From: Phycisphaerae bacterium
Lineage (GTDB): Bacteria > Planctomycetota > Phycisphaerae > Phycisphaerales > Phycisphaeraceae
NCBI GenBank assembly: GCA_002688155.1
Contig: NZCH01000076.1
Coordinates: 1 to 18,093, forward strand
Reading direction: 5' to 3'
Length of the DNA stretch: 18,093 bases
Position numbers and translations under genes: made by a program. The notes under the pieces are model-generated. The model was not told where the DNA came from. It worked only from the letters and a program-made list of their open reading frames with translations, and made no database searches. Shown in pieces: positions 1 through 9,483 of this stretch (positions within the stretch are counted from its first letter, which is position 1; each line of letters begins with the position of its first letter).

Positions 1-444
1 ATTCTCGCCATCAGCCCGAAAACCGCGGAGCATCAGTTTCCCGCCACCGAGATTGACCGGGGAGCAACGTCGAATGTCTATTCGCTTTGGCTGGGTCCAC
101 GACATCCCGTCGTCTTGGGAGAAAAGGATCAGGGACGTGGCGCGTGCATCCTCGCCGTCCGCCGACGATTGAGGTCTGAGCATGGCGTGAAGCGTCAGCA
201 CCAGTGTGCCGTCGTCCATCCTTGTGAGGCCGGGAAACCCGGACCGATTGATGATGAACTTGTAACCCAGCGCCTCCTGGTGGTGTGCCCCGTCCGGGTC
301 GTCCCGGCGAACCACCACCGGCGACAGTGCTGAAATCACGCGCGTCGATGGATAAAACACCCCGTCCGGCTTGGCTTCTGTCTGAAGGATCCGGTCAATC
401 GGAATCGTCTGAATTGAATTGGTGAGTCCGTCTTCATTCGGCAT
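1..444 (-). CDS. Sialidase/BNR-repeat-like protein, N-terminal part (runs off left edge)
   Basis: An open frame of 148 codons runs from an ATG at 444 down to base 1 with no stop, so only the N-terminal part is visible. The start is chosen because AAAAGGAG lies 10 bases upstream on the minus strand. Residues 109-116 read SQDDGMSW, a match to the Asp-box SxDxGxxW that marks the blades of sialidase/BNR beta-propellers, and the preceding RMDDGTLVLTL resembles the strand before such a box. No signal peptide is visible at this start. Catalytic residues cannot be judged from the fragment. The stop of the small upstream ORF overlaps this start by 11 bases, suggesting co-transcription. The fold call rests on one clear Asp box, so substrate is unknown; it may be an exo-sialidase-like glycosidase or a non-enzymatic propeller. 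Confidence 0.65.
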   Translation of the reverse strand, partial: MPNEDGLTNSIQTIPIDRILQTEAKPDGVFYPSTRVISALSPVVVRRDDPDGAHHQEALGYKFIINRSGFPGLTRMDDGTLVLTLHAMLRPQSSADGEDARATSLILFSQDDGMSWTQPKRIDIRRCSPVNLGGGKLMLRGFRADGEN

Positions 445-676
445 GAACCGGCGGCTCCTTTTCGGGTCTGAGCCTTTCACGCAAAAAGGCACGCACATCA
501 ACACGCATCCTTAAACACTCGTGGCACGCCTTGTTAATCTTTTCCCAGAGGCCCTCCTTATTGCCTTTCAGGTACTCCTTGCAGCAGTCGCGATAGCATC
601 TTCGACTTTCCAGTAATGTAAGGGGCGAAGTAAAAGTGCGGTGCGAGTCGGAACAAAAGTGCAGCGGCCGATGCAT
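434..676 (-). CDS. Small Cys-containing hypothetical protein, possibly anti-sigma-like
   Basis: An 80-residue frame from an ATG at 676 (a TTG at 706 would add ten residues) overlaps the start of the sialidase-like gene. The central part reads CYRDCCKEYLKGNK and then NKACHECLRMRVDVRAFL. The spacing of CKEYL, a helix and CHEC recalls the zinc-binding fold of short anti-sigma factors (zf-HC2 type), but the canonical HxxxCxxC is not complete and no membrane segment follows. The first 30 residues look poorly coding, so the true start may lie further in. A TTGACG (701-706), 17-base spacer and TGAAAT (678-683) on the minus strand could be a promoter; it would put the transcript start after the ATG at 676. 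The function is a guess and the ORF may be spurious. Confidence 0.35.
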   Translation of the reverse strand: MHRPLHFCSDSHRTFTSPLTLLESRRCYRDCCKEYLKGNKEGLWEKINKACHECLRMRVDVRAFLRERLRPEKEPPVHAE

Positions 677-889
677 GATTTCACCCGCTGGATGGCGGGA
701 CGTCAAGTTCCTTTCATGGGCGTGATGATGTCTGGCGTTTGCGGCAGCCGGGAGCTTTCATGTCCGGCCGAGACCCCGACGGTAGCAGCCAATAGGGGAG
801 GCATCCTGGCGGTGAAACCGCTGTGACCACCCGGGTCCGCTCGTCGTACCGTTTTGGTACCGCGTTAAAATGCGAGAGAACGCGACGAT

Positions 890-917
890 TTGCGAAAACG
901 GAAGATTCACGTATAAT
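890..917 (+). promoter_or_regulatory. Sigma70-type promoter ahead of the tRNA-like element
   Basis: A perfect TATAAT at 912-917 is preceded by TTGCGA at 890-895 (4 of 6 matches to TTGACA) with a 16-base spacer. Transcription would begin near 924, about a dozen bases before the tRNA-like element at 936, the usual arrangement for a tRNA gene. Confidence 0.55.
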
Positions 918-935
918 GTTGCCATTAAAGCTCTT

Positions 936-1008
936 GGGCGCATTGGCGGGCACAGTGTAGTGGCGAATCACACCCGTGAGGTCACAGGTTCGAGCCCTGT
1001 ATCGCCCA
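936..1008 (+). pseudogene. tRNA-like element, probably a degraded or rearranged tRNA gene
   Basis: The 3' half is a textbook tRNA: variable loop AGGTC (979-983), T-stem ACAGG (984-988), T-loop TTCGAGC, T-stem CCTGT (996-1000), then acceptor strand ATCGCCC and discriminator A (1008), without encoded CCA. GGGCG at 936-940 pairs with CGCCC at 1003-1007 and gives a 73-base element, but the inner two acceptor pairs are mismatched. A D-arm-like hairpin, GTGT (955-958) with ACAC (970-973), is too close to the T-arm, as if about 17 bases of anticodon arm were missing. Counting from the 3' side instead puts CAC at the anticodon position after a T33, but the anticodon stem then fails. The 3' half resembles bacterial tRNA-Val or tRNA-Thr. 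A good promoter upstream argues it was, or is, transcribed. Amino-acid identity is not assigned. Confidence 0.6.
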
Positions 1009-1156
1009 TTTAAATCACTTGCGGCGCGTCAATACGATCTAACCCGTGACCGCTTTCGCATTGCTCCGCAGGGTCACAGGTTCAACGCGCCGATGGCGCT
1101 CGTGGCGCCGAAGATTATATCAGTCATCTTGACTGCCACGTTCGACAGGCTTCGCC

Positions 1157-1927
1157 ATGCGTTTATATGAATATCCGCTGGTCGCAGTGCTTGCGGTGAC
1201 AATGTGCGGGTCGCTGTCAGGTTGTGATGACGACTTGAGCGCCGACCCGCCAGCCGTCCGTAAATGTCGCTGGTGCCCGCAGGTATCCGACGACGCGGTC
1301 GTACCCGTGGGCGACGCGCCCGCAACATCGCAGCCCGTCCAGGGCGACATTGATTCCGCCGGCGAGGGCAACATCCGCGCAAGCGAGTGGCTGCCCATCG
1401 ATCAGCGCGAGCCGTACGACCTGATGTACACGATGACCGACCACGACGGCGAGCCATTTACGCTTAAGTCGCTGATGGGCAAACCTGTCGCCCTCACGTT
1501 CATTTACACGCGATGTCCGAACCCGAACATGTGCCCCGCGATGGTCCGCCAGATGGCGCTGTTGCAAAAAAGTGTCGCCCAGGCGCAGCTCAACGACGAC
1601 GTACGGCTCGTCATGATCAGCCTCGACCCGGTTTTCGACACGCCGACCCGGCTCAAGTCGTTCGGCCAGCGTATGGGCGTGACATTTGACAACGCCGTGA
1701 TGCTCCGGCCTGACGCTGAAACATTTCGCGAACTGTTGCTCGAGTTCGGCGCCGAGATCAGTCCGAACTCCGACGGCACGTTCGGCCATTACATGGACCT
1801 GTTCATGGTCGACCGGCAGGGCAGGGCCGTGCGGTACCACACGGGCGGGATCTGGAATAACACCGCGGTGCTCAATGATTTGGAGAAACTGGCCAAGGAA
1901 CCGGGCGACGCGTCTGCGGGATCGTAG
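1157..1927 (+). CDS. SCO1/SenC-family lipoprotein (copper chaperone/thiol-disulfide protein)
   Basis: 256 residues. The N-terminus is a short hydrophobic signal ending LSGC, so Cys23 should be lipidated and the protein anchored in a membrane facing the periplasm. The thioredoxin-like domain has the SCO copper motif as CPNPNMCP (Cys120 and Cys126) and the third ligand His211 in FGHYMDLFMVD. Proteins of this family deliver copper to the CuA site of cytochrome c oxidase or act as thiol reductants there. The spacing is CX5C rather than the classical CX3C, a variant known in part of the family. An extra CRWC (Cys37, Cys40) sits in the linker after the lipobox. Start codon ATG has no strong Shine-Dalgarno sequence. 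No oxidase genes are adjacent; the neighbour downstream is dnaE, about 490 bases away. Confidence 0.88.
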   Translation: MRLYEYPLVAVLAVTMCGSLSGCDDDLSADPPAVRKCRWCPQVSDDAVVPVGDAPATSQPVQGDIDSAGEGNIRASEWLPIDQREPYDLMYTMTDHDGEPFTLKSLMGKPVALTFIYTRCPNPNMCPAMVRQMALLQKSVAQAQLNDDVRLVMISLDPVFDTPTRLKSFGQRMGVTFDNAVMLRPDAETFRELLLEFGAEISPNSDGTFGHYMDLFMVDRQGRAVRYHTGGIWNNTAVLNDLEKLAKEPGDASAGS

Positions 1928-2418
1928 AACGGCGCTCGCGGGGCAGAGAATAATGTCGTTGCGGGCACGCGATCAGCAAAGCGCTCTGTTAAATCCAGAT
2001 GCCGCACCGCCCGTTTGTCGTGAGCCAGTTCGGCCAGACCCGTGGCCAGATGGGTGCTTTGGGCGTAAGCATCGGTACATGTGTTTCAAGCGGGCCCGTA
2101 TCGACTTGTGATTCATGCACCGGCCCGCAACGCCGCGAAGATCGTGATAGACGGCGCAATGGGTAAGTCTGCGTGAGCGCCGGCCATACAGAGCATCAAA
2201 TGTTTTGGAATTTTTCCAATCAATTTGCACGCGCCACGTAAACTGATGTCACTGCGGGTCTTTCGCGTTTCGATGACGAAAAACCTCGAAAAACGCACCC
2301 CTCGACACACGGGTGAAGGACGGTAAACTGCGGGGAAGGGCGTTGCGCTTGGCGTGTGTGAGGCCGCGAACGGCCCGGAAAATTCACGGTTGACACTTTT
2401 GATTTGGAGCGGCCAGGG
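1928..2418 (+). other. Intergenic region between sco-like gene and dnaE
   Basis: About 490 bases with no convincing gene; the short frames here lack start signals and recognisable motifs. A TTGACA at 2390-2395 lies just before the dnaE start, but no good -10 box follows at the right distance. No clear terminator hairpin was found after the SCO-like gene. Confidence 0.5.
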
Positions 2419-5400
2419 ATGGTGATTGCTGCGGACCAGTTTGTTCACCTGCATTTGCACACGCATTACTCGCTGCTTGATGGCGGCAATCGCATCGATC
2501 GGCTGATCACGCGCGTGAAAGAGTTGGGCATGTCTGCCGTGGCCGTGACCGATCACGGCAACCTGCACGGCGCGACGGAGTTTTACACGGCCGCGAAGGA
2601 CGCGGGCATCAAACCGATCCTCGGCATCGAGGCGTATGTCGCGCCCGGCGACCGGACCGACCGACAGTACACTGGCGTTCAGGACGGGGGGCACCACCTG
2701 GTCCTGTTGGCGGAAAACGAAACCGGCTGGCGCAACCTGATCAAGCTCAGTTCCGACGCGTTCATCAACGGGTTCTACTACAAGCCGCGCATGGACAAGA
2801 CCACGCTCGAGCGCTGGTCGGACGGCATCATCGCAATCAACGGGCACCTGGGATCGTCACTGGCGGGGCATCTGCTCGAGTTCGCAGGGTCGGACAACCC
2901 CAAGCACTATCGCGATGCGCTCGAGGAGGCACGCTGGCATGTCAACACGTTCGGACGCAACGCCGCGGGCGAGCCGTGCTTCTTCGTTGAGTTGCAACGT
3001 CACGACACGCCGGAGCAGGAATCGATCAACCCGCACCTGATTCGCCTGGCACGTGAACTCGATGCGCCGCTGGTGTGTGACAACGACGCGCATTACCTGC
3101 TCGAAGACGACCACGACGCGCACGACACGCTTTGCTGCATTTCGACCGGCAAGCTCAAGACCGATGACAAGAGGCTTCAGTATTCGAAGCAGCTTTATGT
3201 GAAAAGTGCGGCGCAGATGGCGGCGCTGTTCGACGGGTACGAGGGCACCGCCGGCGGTGAAGCGGTTGCGAATACACAGCGCATCGCACAGCGATGCAAC
3301 GTGGAACTGGACTTCGCGGCAAATCATGCGCCGGTCGTAATGGTCGAGCGCAAGGTTGCCGCCGTGACTGCTTCGCAAGAGTGCGAAGCCGCAAGCGCCG
3401 ACGCGCCGGTCGGCAGCACACGGTGGTTCACCGCATATTGCTCGACGTACAACCTGTTGCCTTTTGACGAGACGAAGGACGAGCACCTGACCGCGGATGA
3501 ATTGGCGGGTCAGTGTGATCAGGCGCTGCGTGATCTTGCCGAGGCCGGTCTCATTTGGCGGTACGGCACAAGCGGCATCACGGACGATCATCGTGCCAGG
3601 CTCGACCGCGAGCTGCGCATCATCGCCGACAAGCGCATCAGCGCATACTTTTTGATCGTCTGGGACTTCGTCAACTACGCACGATCGCAGGGGATACCCG
3701 CCAGCGCGCGCGGCAGCGGAGTGGGCACCATGGTCGGATACGCGCTGGGCCTGTCCAACGCATGCCCCTTGCGTTACGGCCTGTTGTTTGAGCGGTTCAC
3801 CGACCCCGACCGCGCCGACTACCCCGACATCGACATCGACATGTGCCAGGTCGGTCGGCAACAGGTGATCGATTACGTGCGTCAAAAGTACGGACACGTA
3901 GCGCAGATCATCACCTTCGGCACGCTCAAGGCCCGCGCTGCGATCCGCGACGTCGGCCGCGTGCTCAACGTTCCGCTTGCGGATGTCGACAAGCTGTGCA
4001 AGCTCGTAGGCGACGGACTGGGCATGACACTCGACGACGCGCTCAACCGCGAGCCCGAGCTTCGAAAGACGTACGACGAGAACCCGCTGCACCGCGAGAC
4101 GCTCGACACTGCGCGCCGCCTCGAGGGGCTCGCACGCCATGCGGGTATTCACGCCGCCGGGGTTGTCATGGCGACGCAGCCGCTGGACAACATCGTCCCG
4201 CTCTACCGCCCGCCCGGCACCGACCAGATCGCCACCCAATGGGACGGTCCGACGTGCGAAAAGGTGGGCCTGCTCAAAATGGACTTCCTCGGGCTCAAGA
4301 ACCTCTCCGCGATCGAGCGCACCAAACGACTTATCCGTGAGTCGTTCGACGAACAGACTGTTTGGGACACGGTCAACTCCGTCAAGACGAACGAACCCTG
4401 CGAAGTCGCGAACGGCACTGACAAAATCGGGAATCGGGAATCGGGAATCGCAAACCAGCTTGATCCGCTCGACCTGGACCGTCTGTCCTTCGACGACCAG
4501 ACCGTCCTGGATCTGTTCCGTCGTGGTGAGACCGCCAACGTGTTTCAGTTCGAGTCCGGCGGCATGCGCAACGTGCTGCTGGGCATGAAACCCGATGCGA
4601 TCGAGGACCTGATCGCCGCCAACGCGCTCTATCGGCCCGGGCCGATGGAGCTGATCCCCGATTACAACAATCGCAAACATGGACTCAAACCGGCCCCGAC
4701 GGTTCACCCGATCGTCGACAAACACACCGCCGACACGCACGGCATCATGGTCTATCAGGAACAGGTCATGCAGATCGTCCACGAGTTGGGCGATATCCCG
4801 CTGGGGACCGCGTACTCGCTGATCAAGGCGATCAGCAAAAAGAAAAAGGACGTGATCGACGCGATGCGCCCGCGTTTCCTTGACGGCGCCGAATCGCAAG
4901 GCCTGTCGCGCAATGACGCTGAGCAACTGTTTGACCTGATCGTCAAATTTGGTGGGTATGGGTTCAACAAGTCGCACTCGACGGGCTACGCGATCATCGC
5001 GTACCAGACGGCATACCTGAAGACGTACTTCCCCGTGCAGTACATGGCGGCCGTGATGACGTACGACTCGGTCAGCACGGACAAGGTGGTGGCGGCGATC
5101 GATGAGTGCCGGCGCGTTCGATTGCCCAGCGGTGACCGTGGCATCAACGTACGGCCGCCGGACATTAACGAATCGGGCGTGGCGTTTTCCGTCGTTTTCG
5201 ACGACGACGAGCCGCGTGACGCCAATCACGGGCACATTCGCTTTGGCCTCAGCGCGGTCAAAGGGGTGGGCGACAAGGCAATTCATGCGATCATTGACGC
5301 GCGCACACGAACGGATGAGCAAACCGGCGAACAAACGGACGAGCCAGCGAACGAATTGCACGGCGCGGCCGCGGATGAGCCGTTCATGAGTTTGCACGAC

Positions 5401-6489
5401 TTTTGTGAGCGCGTGTCGCTCACAGCCGTTAACCGCGCGACGATCGAGGCACTGATCAAGTGCGGCGCGTTCGACTCAGTGCACGGAATCGATCAACGAG
5501 CGGCGATGGTCGAAGCTCTGGACGGCGCGATTCAGGCAGGCCAGCGGGCCCAGGCCGACCGTGCTGCCGGGCAGATGATTCTTTTCCACGCCGATGCGAG
5601 CGAATCCGTAAGCGGCGTGGCGGTCCCGGCAGCGACATTGCCCGCCATCACGCCCTGGTCGGAGAGCGACACGCTCAAACATGAAAAGAGCGTGCTTGGA
5701 TTCTACCTGTCCAGCCATCCGCTCGATGCGTACCGTGACGTTATCGACCAGTTCGCCGGGGCGACGATCGCCGCGATTACAGACCTGGCCGCCGATTCGC
5801 CCGTCGTCATCGCCGGCATGATCACGCACGTGCGCATCACCGTCACACGCGCCAAGAAGGAGAAGATGGCGATCCTCACGATCGAGGATTTGACGGGGCC
5901 GATCGAGGCCGTCGTGTTCCCGCCGGCGTATGCCACGTATTTCCCGCACCTGGAAGTTGACCGCATCGTCTTCCTCAAAGGCAAAGTTGATCGTCGCCGC
6001 GAGGAGCCGTGCATTGTGGTTGACCAGGTGATCCCGATCGAGAAAGCGTACGAAGAATTGACTGAGCAGGTGCGCATCATTCTGCGCGCTAAGAACGGCG
6101 CGGCCGGTCAGGTTACGCACGGCAACGGCACCGAAAATTCAATGGCGAGCGACCTGCAAAAGTTGCGCACGCTCCTAAATCAGCAGCACGCGACACGCGG
6201 CAACGGCAACGGAGCGAGCGCGCAAGTGTTGATCGAAGTACACGAAGCGGGCCAGGTCGCCACGCTGCGCGTCAACAACCTGCGTATTCCCGTTGACGGC
6301 ACCCTCTCTCAGCGTATCGCGGCGATGCTCAACGACACGACGGCATGCTGCCAGCTGCTGGGGCCGCCGCGGGTCAATCCCCGAGCGCGTCAGCACAACG
6401 CCTCCGTCCCGCAGCCGCAGACACTACCGGTCGGCAAGGCATCTTCGGACGGTGATGTCAAAATGTGCGCGAGTATTGATCGGTATTGA
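2419..6489 (+). CDS. dnaE: DNA polymerase III subunit alpha
   Basis: The replicative polymerase catalytic subunit, 1,356 residues, longer than E. coli DnaE (1,160). I chose the ATG at 2419 because GGAG (2406-2409) lies nine bases upstream; a TTG at 2404 is also in frame. Domains in order: PHP domain opening with HLHLHTHYSLLDGG and containing VTDHGNLHGA and DNDAHYL, so its metal-binding residues look largely kept; polymerase core with PDIDID (catalytic Asp472 and Asp474 by alignment with E. coli Asp401/403) and MDFLGLK (third catalytic Asp622); YRPGPMELIPDY; FNKSHSTGYAI near residue 849; IKCGAFDS of the helix-hairpin-helix region; an OB fold around residues 1128-1180; and a C-terminal domain. 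Two low-complexity insertions are visible, one made from a 7-base tandem repeat and one rich in E, Q, T and D. It appears monocistronic. Confidence 0.97.
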   Translation: MVIAADQFVHLHLHTHYSLLDGGNRIDRLITRVKELGMSAVAVTDHGNLHGATEFYTAAKDAGIKPILGIEAYVAPGDRTDRQYTGVQDGGHHLVLLAENETGWRNLIKLSSDAFINGFYYKPRMDKTTLERWSDGIIAINGHLGSSLAGHLLEFAGSDNPKHYRDALEEARWHVNTFGRNAAGEPCFFVELQRHDTPEQESINPHLIRLARELDAPLVCDNDAHYLLEDDHDAHDTLCCISTGKLKTDDKRLQYSKQLYVKSAAQMAALFDGYEGTAGGEAVANTQRIAQRCNVELDFAANHAPVVMVERKVAAVTASQECEAASADAPVGSTRWFTAYCSTYNLLPFDETKDEHLTADELAGQCDQALRDLAEAGLIWRYGTSGITDDHRARLDRELRIIADKRISAYFLIVWDFVNYARSQGIPASARGSGVGTMVGYALGLSNACPLRYGLLFERFTDPDRADYPDIDIDMCQVGRQQVIDYVRQKYGHVAQIITFGTLKARAAIRDVGRVLNVPLADVDKLCKLVGDGLGMTLDDALNREPELRKTYDENPLHRETLDTARRLEGLARHAGIHAAGVVMATQPLDNIVPLYRPPGTDQIATQWDGPTCEKVGLLKMDFLGLKNLSAIERTKRLIRESFDEQTVWDTVNSVKTNEPCEVANGTDKIGNRESGIANQLDPLDLDRLSFDDQTVLDLFRRGETANVFQFESGGMRNVLLGMKPDAIEDLIAANALYRPGPMELIPDYNNRKHGLKPAPTVHPIVDKHTADTHGIMVYQEQVMQIVHELGDIPLGTAYSLIKAISKKKKDVIDAMRPRFLDGAESQGLSRNDAEQLFDLIVKFGGYGFNKSHSTGYAIIAYQTAYLKTYFPVQYMAAVMTYDSVSTDKVVAAIDECRRVRLPSGDRGINVRPPDINESGVAFSVVFDDDEPRDANHGHIRFGLSAVKGVGDKAIHAIIDARTRTDEQTGEQTDEPANELHGAAADEPFMSLHDFCERVSLTAVNRATIEALIKCGAFDSVHGIDQRAAMVEALDGAIQAGQRAQADRAAGQMILFHADASESVSGVAVPAATLPAITPWSESDTLKHEKSVLGFYLSSHPLDAYRDVIDQFAGATIAAITDLAADSPVVIAGMITHVRITVTRAKKEKMAILTIEDLTGPIEAVVFPPAYATYFPHLEVDRIVFLKGKVDRRREEPCIVVDQVIPIEKAYEELTEQVRIILRAKNGAAGQVTHGNGTENSMASDLQKLRTLLNQQHATRGNGNGASAQVLIEVHEAGQVATLRVNNLRIPVDGTLSQRIAAMLNDTTACCQLLGPPRVNPRARQHNASVPQPQTLPVGKASSDGDVKMCASIDRY
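4425..4450 (+). repeat. 7-base tandem repeat GAATCGG inside dnaE
   Basis: About 3.7 copies of GAATCGG lie in frame and encode KIGNRESGIANQ. The stretch lies between polymerase-core motifs, in a segment (from about KTNEPCEVANG) that looks like a lineage-specific surface insertion. The reading frame stays intact. Confidence 0.8.
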
Positions 6490-6692
6490 TACTGCCTGGC
6501 GGTTGTCGCTTACGCACAATAACGCCGTACTCTGAGTCTATGAAGGGCCAGAGGGTGTGCGCACGGCGGGGTGACCCGACCCTTCGGGGACTCAGGGCTT
6601 GGCGTCGCAATGATGATCCGATTTGAGTGGCAATACTCGCCTTACGATCACCGCAATGGATCGCCTATCATGTTTCATCTGCGATCCGCAAC
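6490..6692 (+). other. Folded leader region ahead of the lar operon
   Basis: A 203-base gap. CTGAGTC (6532-6538) and GACTCAG (6589-6595) form a 7-bp inverted repeat enclosing the 8-bp palindrome GTGCGCAC (6557-6564) and a GACCC/GGGG hairpin-prone segment. There is no U-run, so it does not look like an intrinsic terminator for dnaE. It could be a leader structure or operator for the lar genes. No convincing promoter was identified; TATCAT at 6666-6671 is a weak -10 candidate. Confidence 0.35.
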
Positions 6693-7473
6693 ATGTACAC
6701 CGAAGACCACATCCGCGCATTACTCGATCAGGTAGCCAGTGCCGACGTATCGGTCGATGCGGCGGTGTCGCGGCTGAGGGCACTGCCGTTCGAGCAAGTG
6801 GGGCAGGCGATGCTGGACCATCACCGGCATCTGCGTGACGGGCTGGGCGAGGTGGTGTACTGCGAGGGCAAGTCGTGCGCGCAGGTGACGGACATTGTGT
6901 CGCGCCTTGCAGCCGTCGGGTCGCGGGTGCTGGGTACCCGTGCGTCGGTTGAGCAGTACGAAGCGGCGAAACAGTCGACGTCGGACCTGCAATACGACGC
7001 CGACGCGCGGGCATTATGGCTGGACCGCGAGCCGCGCGACGAAGCACAGAAGTACGATGGAGTCGTGCTCGTCGCAGCCGGGACGAGCGACGTGCCCGTC
7101 GCGCAGGAGGCGGCGCTGACGTTGCAATTGATGGGCCACGCGCCGCAGTGCATTTATGATGTCGGCGTGGCCGGACTGCACCGGCTGCTGCATCATGTGG
7201 ACGCGCTGCAGCGCGCGAACGTAATCGTCGCCGTTGCGGGCATGGAAGGCGCCCTGCCGAGCGTGGTCGGTGGACTGGTCAGCGCGCCGGTCATTGCCGT
7301 GCCGACGAGCGTGGGGTATGGCACGAGTATGAACGGCCTGGCAGCGCTGCTGGGTATGCTCAACACGTGCGCTGCCGGCATCGCCGTCGTCAACATCGAT
7401 AACGGTTTCGGCGCCGGTTACATGGCGGGGATGATCAACCGGAAAGTCTGTGAAGGAGATAGTGGTAAGACGC

Positions 7474-7481
<8 letters not shown>
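6693..7481 (+). CDS. larB: LarB, pyridinium-3,5-biscarboxylic acid mononucleotide synthase
   Basis: 262 residues from ATG 6693 (MYTEDHIRALLDQV); a GTG at 6627 is in frame but the added residues look non-coding. LarB carboxylates and hydrolyses nicotinic acid adenine dinucleotide, the first step of nickel-pincer nucleotide synthesis in the cytoplasm. The C-terminal half is the PurE-like AIR-carboxylase fold: VVLVAAGTSDVPVAQEAA, then GVAGLHRLL, ANVIVAVAGMEGALPSVVGG, and PVIAVPTSVGYG near the end. The N-terminal half carries the family segment GLGEVVYCEGKS. Length fits the family (about 250). Its last eight bases overlap the ATG of larE, pointing to translational coupling. The ATG lacks a strong Shine-Dalgarno sequence. 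Confidence 0.93.
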
Positions 7482-8312
<831 letters not shown>

Positions 8313-8316
<4 letters not shown>

Positions 8317-9479
8317 TCGGATACTTCGACATGCCGTGCGGATTGTCAGGCGACATGTGCCTGGGTTGCCTGGTCGACGCGGGATGGCCGATCGAATCGC
8401 TGCGCGAGTTGCTCGTGCGGTTGAAACTTACGCAGGAACAGTGCACGGTCAGCGCGCAGGACGTGATGAAAGGCGCGATCCGCGCCACACTCGTGCGTGT
8501 CGACGCGGCGACCGAGCATCATCACCGCCGCCTGCATCATATCCGTGACATGATCGACGCCGCCGACCTGCCCCAGCCGGTGCGTGACCGCGCGACTGCC
8601 GTGTTCACCCGCCTCGCGCAGGCTGAGGCGAAGGTGCACGACACGGCCGTTGACAAGGTTCACTTTCACGAGGTAGGTGCGATCGATTCGATCGTCGACA
8701 TCGTCGGTTCGGTGTGCGGGCTGCACGAACTGGGCGTCGATACCGTGTATGCCTCGGCCGCGCCACTGGGCGAGGGCTGGGTCGATACGGACCACGGCCG
8801 GATTCCGCTGCCCGCGCCGGCGACGTTGGAATTGCTTGCCGGTGCGGGTGCACCGACGCGGCCCGCGCCCGGCGTCGGTGAATGGATCACGCCCACCGGC
8901 GCGGCGTTGCTTGCGGAACTGGCGACGTTTGAGCAGCCGGTGATGAACATCACACGCATCGCAACGGGTGCCGGCCGGCGCGACGCGGATGTGCCCAACA
9001 TTGTGCGGCTGTGGCTGGGCGATCCGGTCGTCGCCGGACCCATCGTACAAATCGAAACCAACATCGATGACATGAACCCGCAGCATTACTCGGCGGTCAG
9101 TGACCGGCTGTTTGCCGCGGGCGCGCGTGACGTGTGGCTGACGCCGGTACAAATGAAAAAGGGCCGGCCGGCAGTCGTACTCAGCGTGCTCGCCGCGGCG
9201 CGGCATGAGCAGGCGATTGTCGACATCATGCTGCGCGAAACGACAACGCTTGGCGTGCGCGTCACCACCGTTCGCCGGCACGAAGCGCAACGTGAACTGT
9301 GCAATGTCGATACGCCGTACGGTCTGGTGCGTGTCAAACTCAAACGCATCGACGGTGAAACCGTAGGCGCCGCGCCCGAATATGACGATTGTGTCGCATT
9401 GTCGGCGCACAACGGCACGACGGTGCGACAGGTGTACGACGCGGCGCTTGTCGCGGCGCATGCGATGCTGACAAAATAA
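8313..9479 (+). CDS. larC: LarC, nickel insertion protein of the pincer cofactor pathway
   Basis: 388 residues from the GTG at 8313, supported by GGAGG at 8301-8305 seven bases upstream and a 4-base overlap with larE. LarC uses CTP to insert nickel into the thiocarboxylate precursor (cyclometallation), completing the cofactor. The start IGYFDMPCGLSGDMCLG matches the family N-terminus (normally IAYFDCFSGISGDM). A His-rich segment HHHRRLHHIRDMI, then VHFHEVGAIDSIVDIVG, and the LarC2-type domain ETNIDDMNPQ with VWLTPVQMKKGRP follow. In L. plantarum the two halves are joined by a programmed frameshift; here they form one continuous frame. No larA is present nearby. Confidence 0.94.
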
Positions 9480-9483
9480 CTTC

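Noticed and set aside
846..860. Small hairpin GTACC-GTTTT-GGTAC
   Set aside because: Five-base stem without a T-run or flanking context; too weak to call a terminator or operator.
2857..5397. Minus-strand open frame of 846 codons
   Set aside because: It is antisense to the conserved polymerase core of dnaE. The composition (Arg/Val/Asp-rich, no motifs) is what a high-GC gene gives on its opposite strand.
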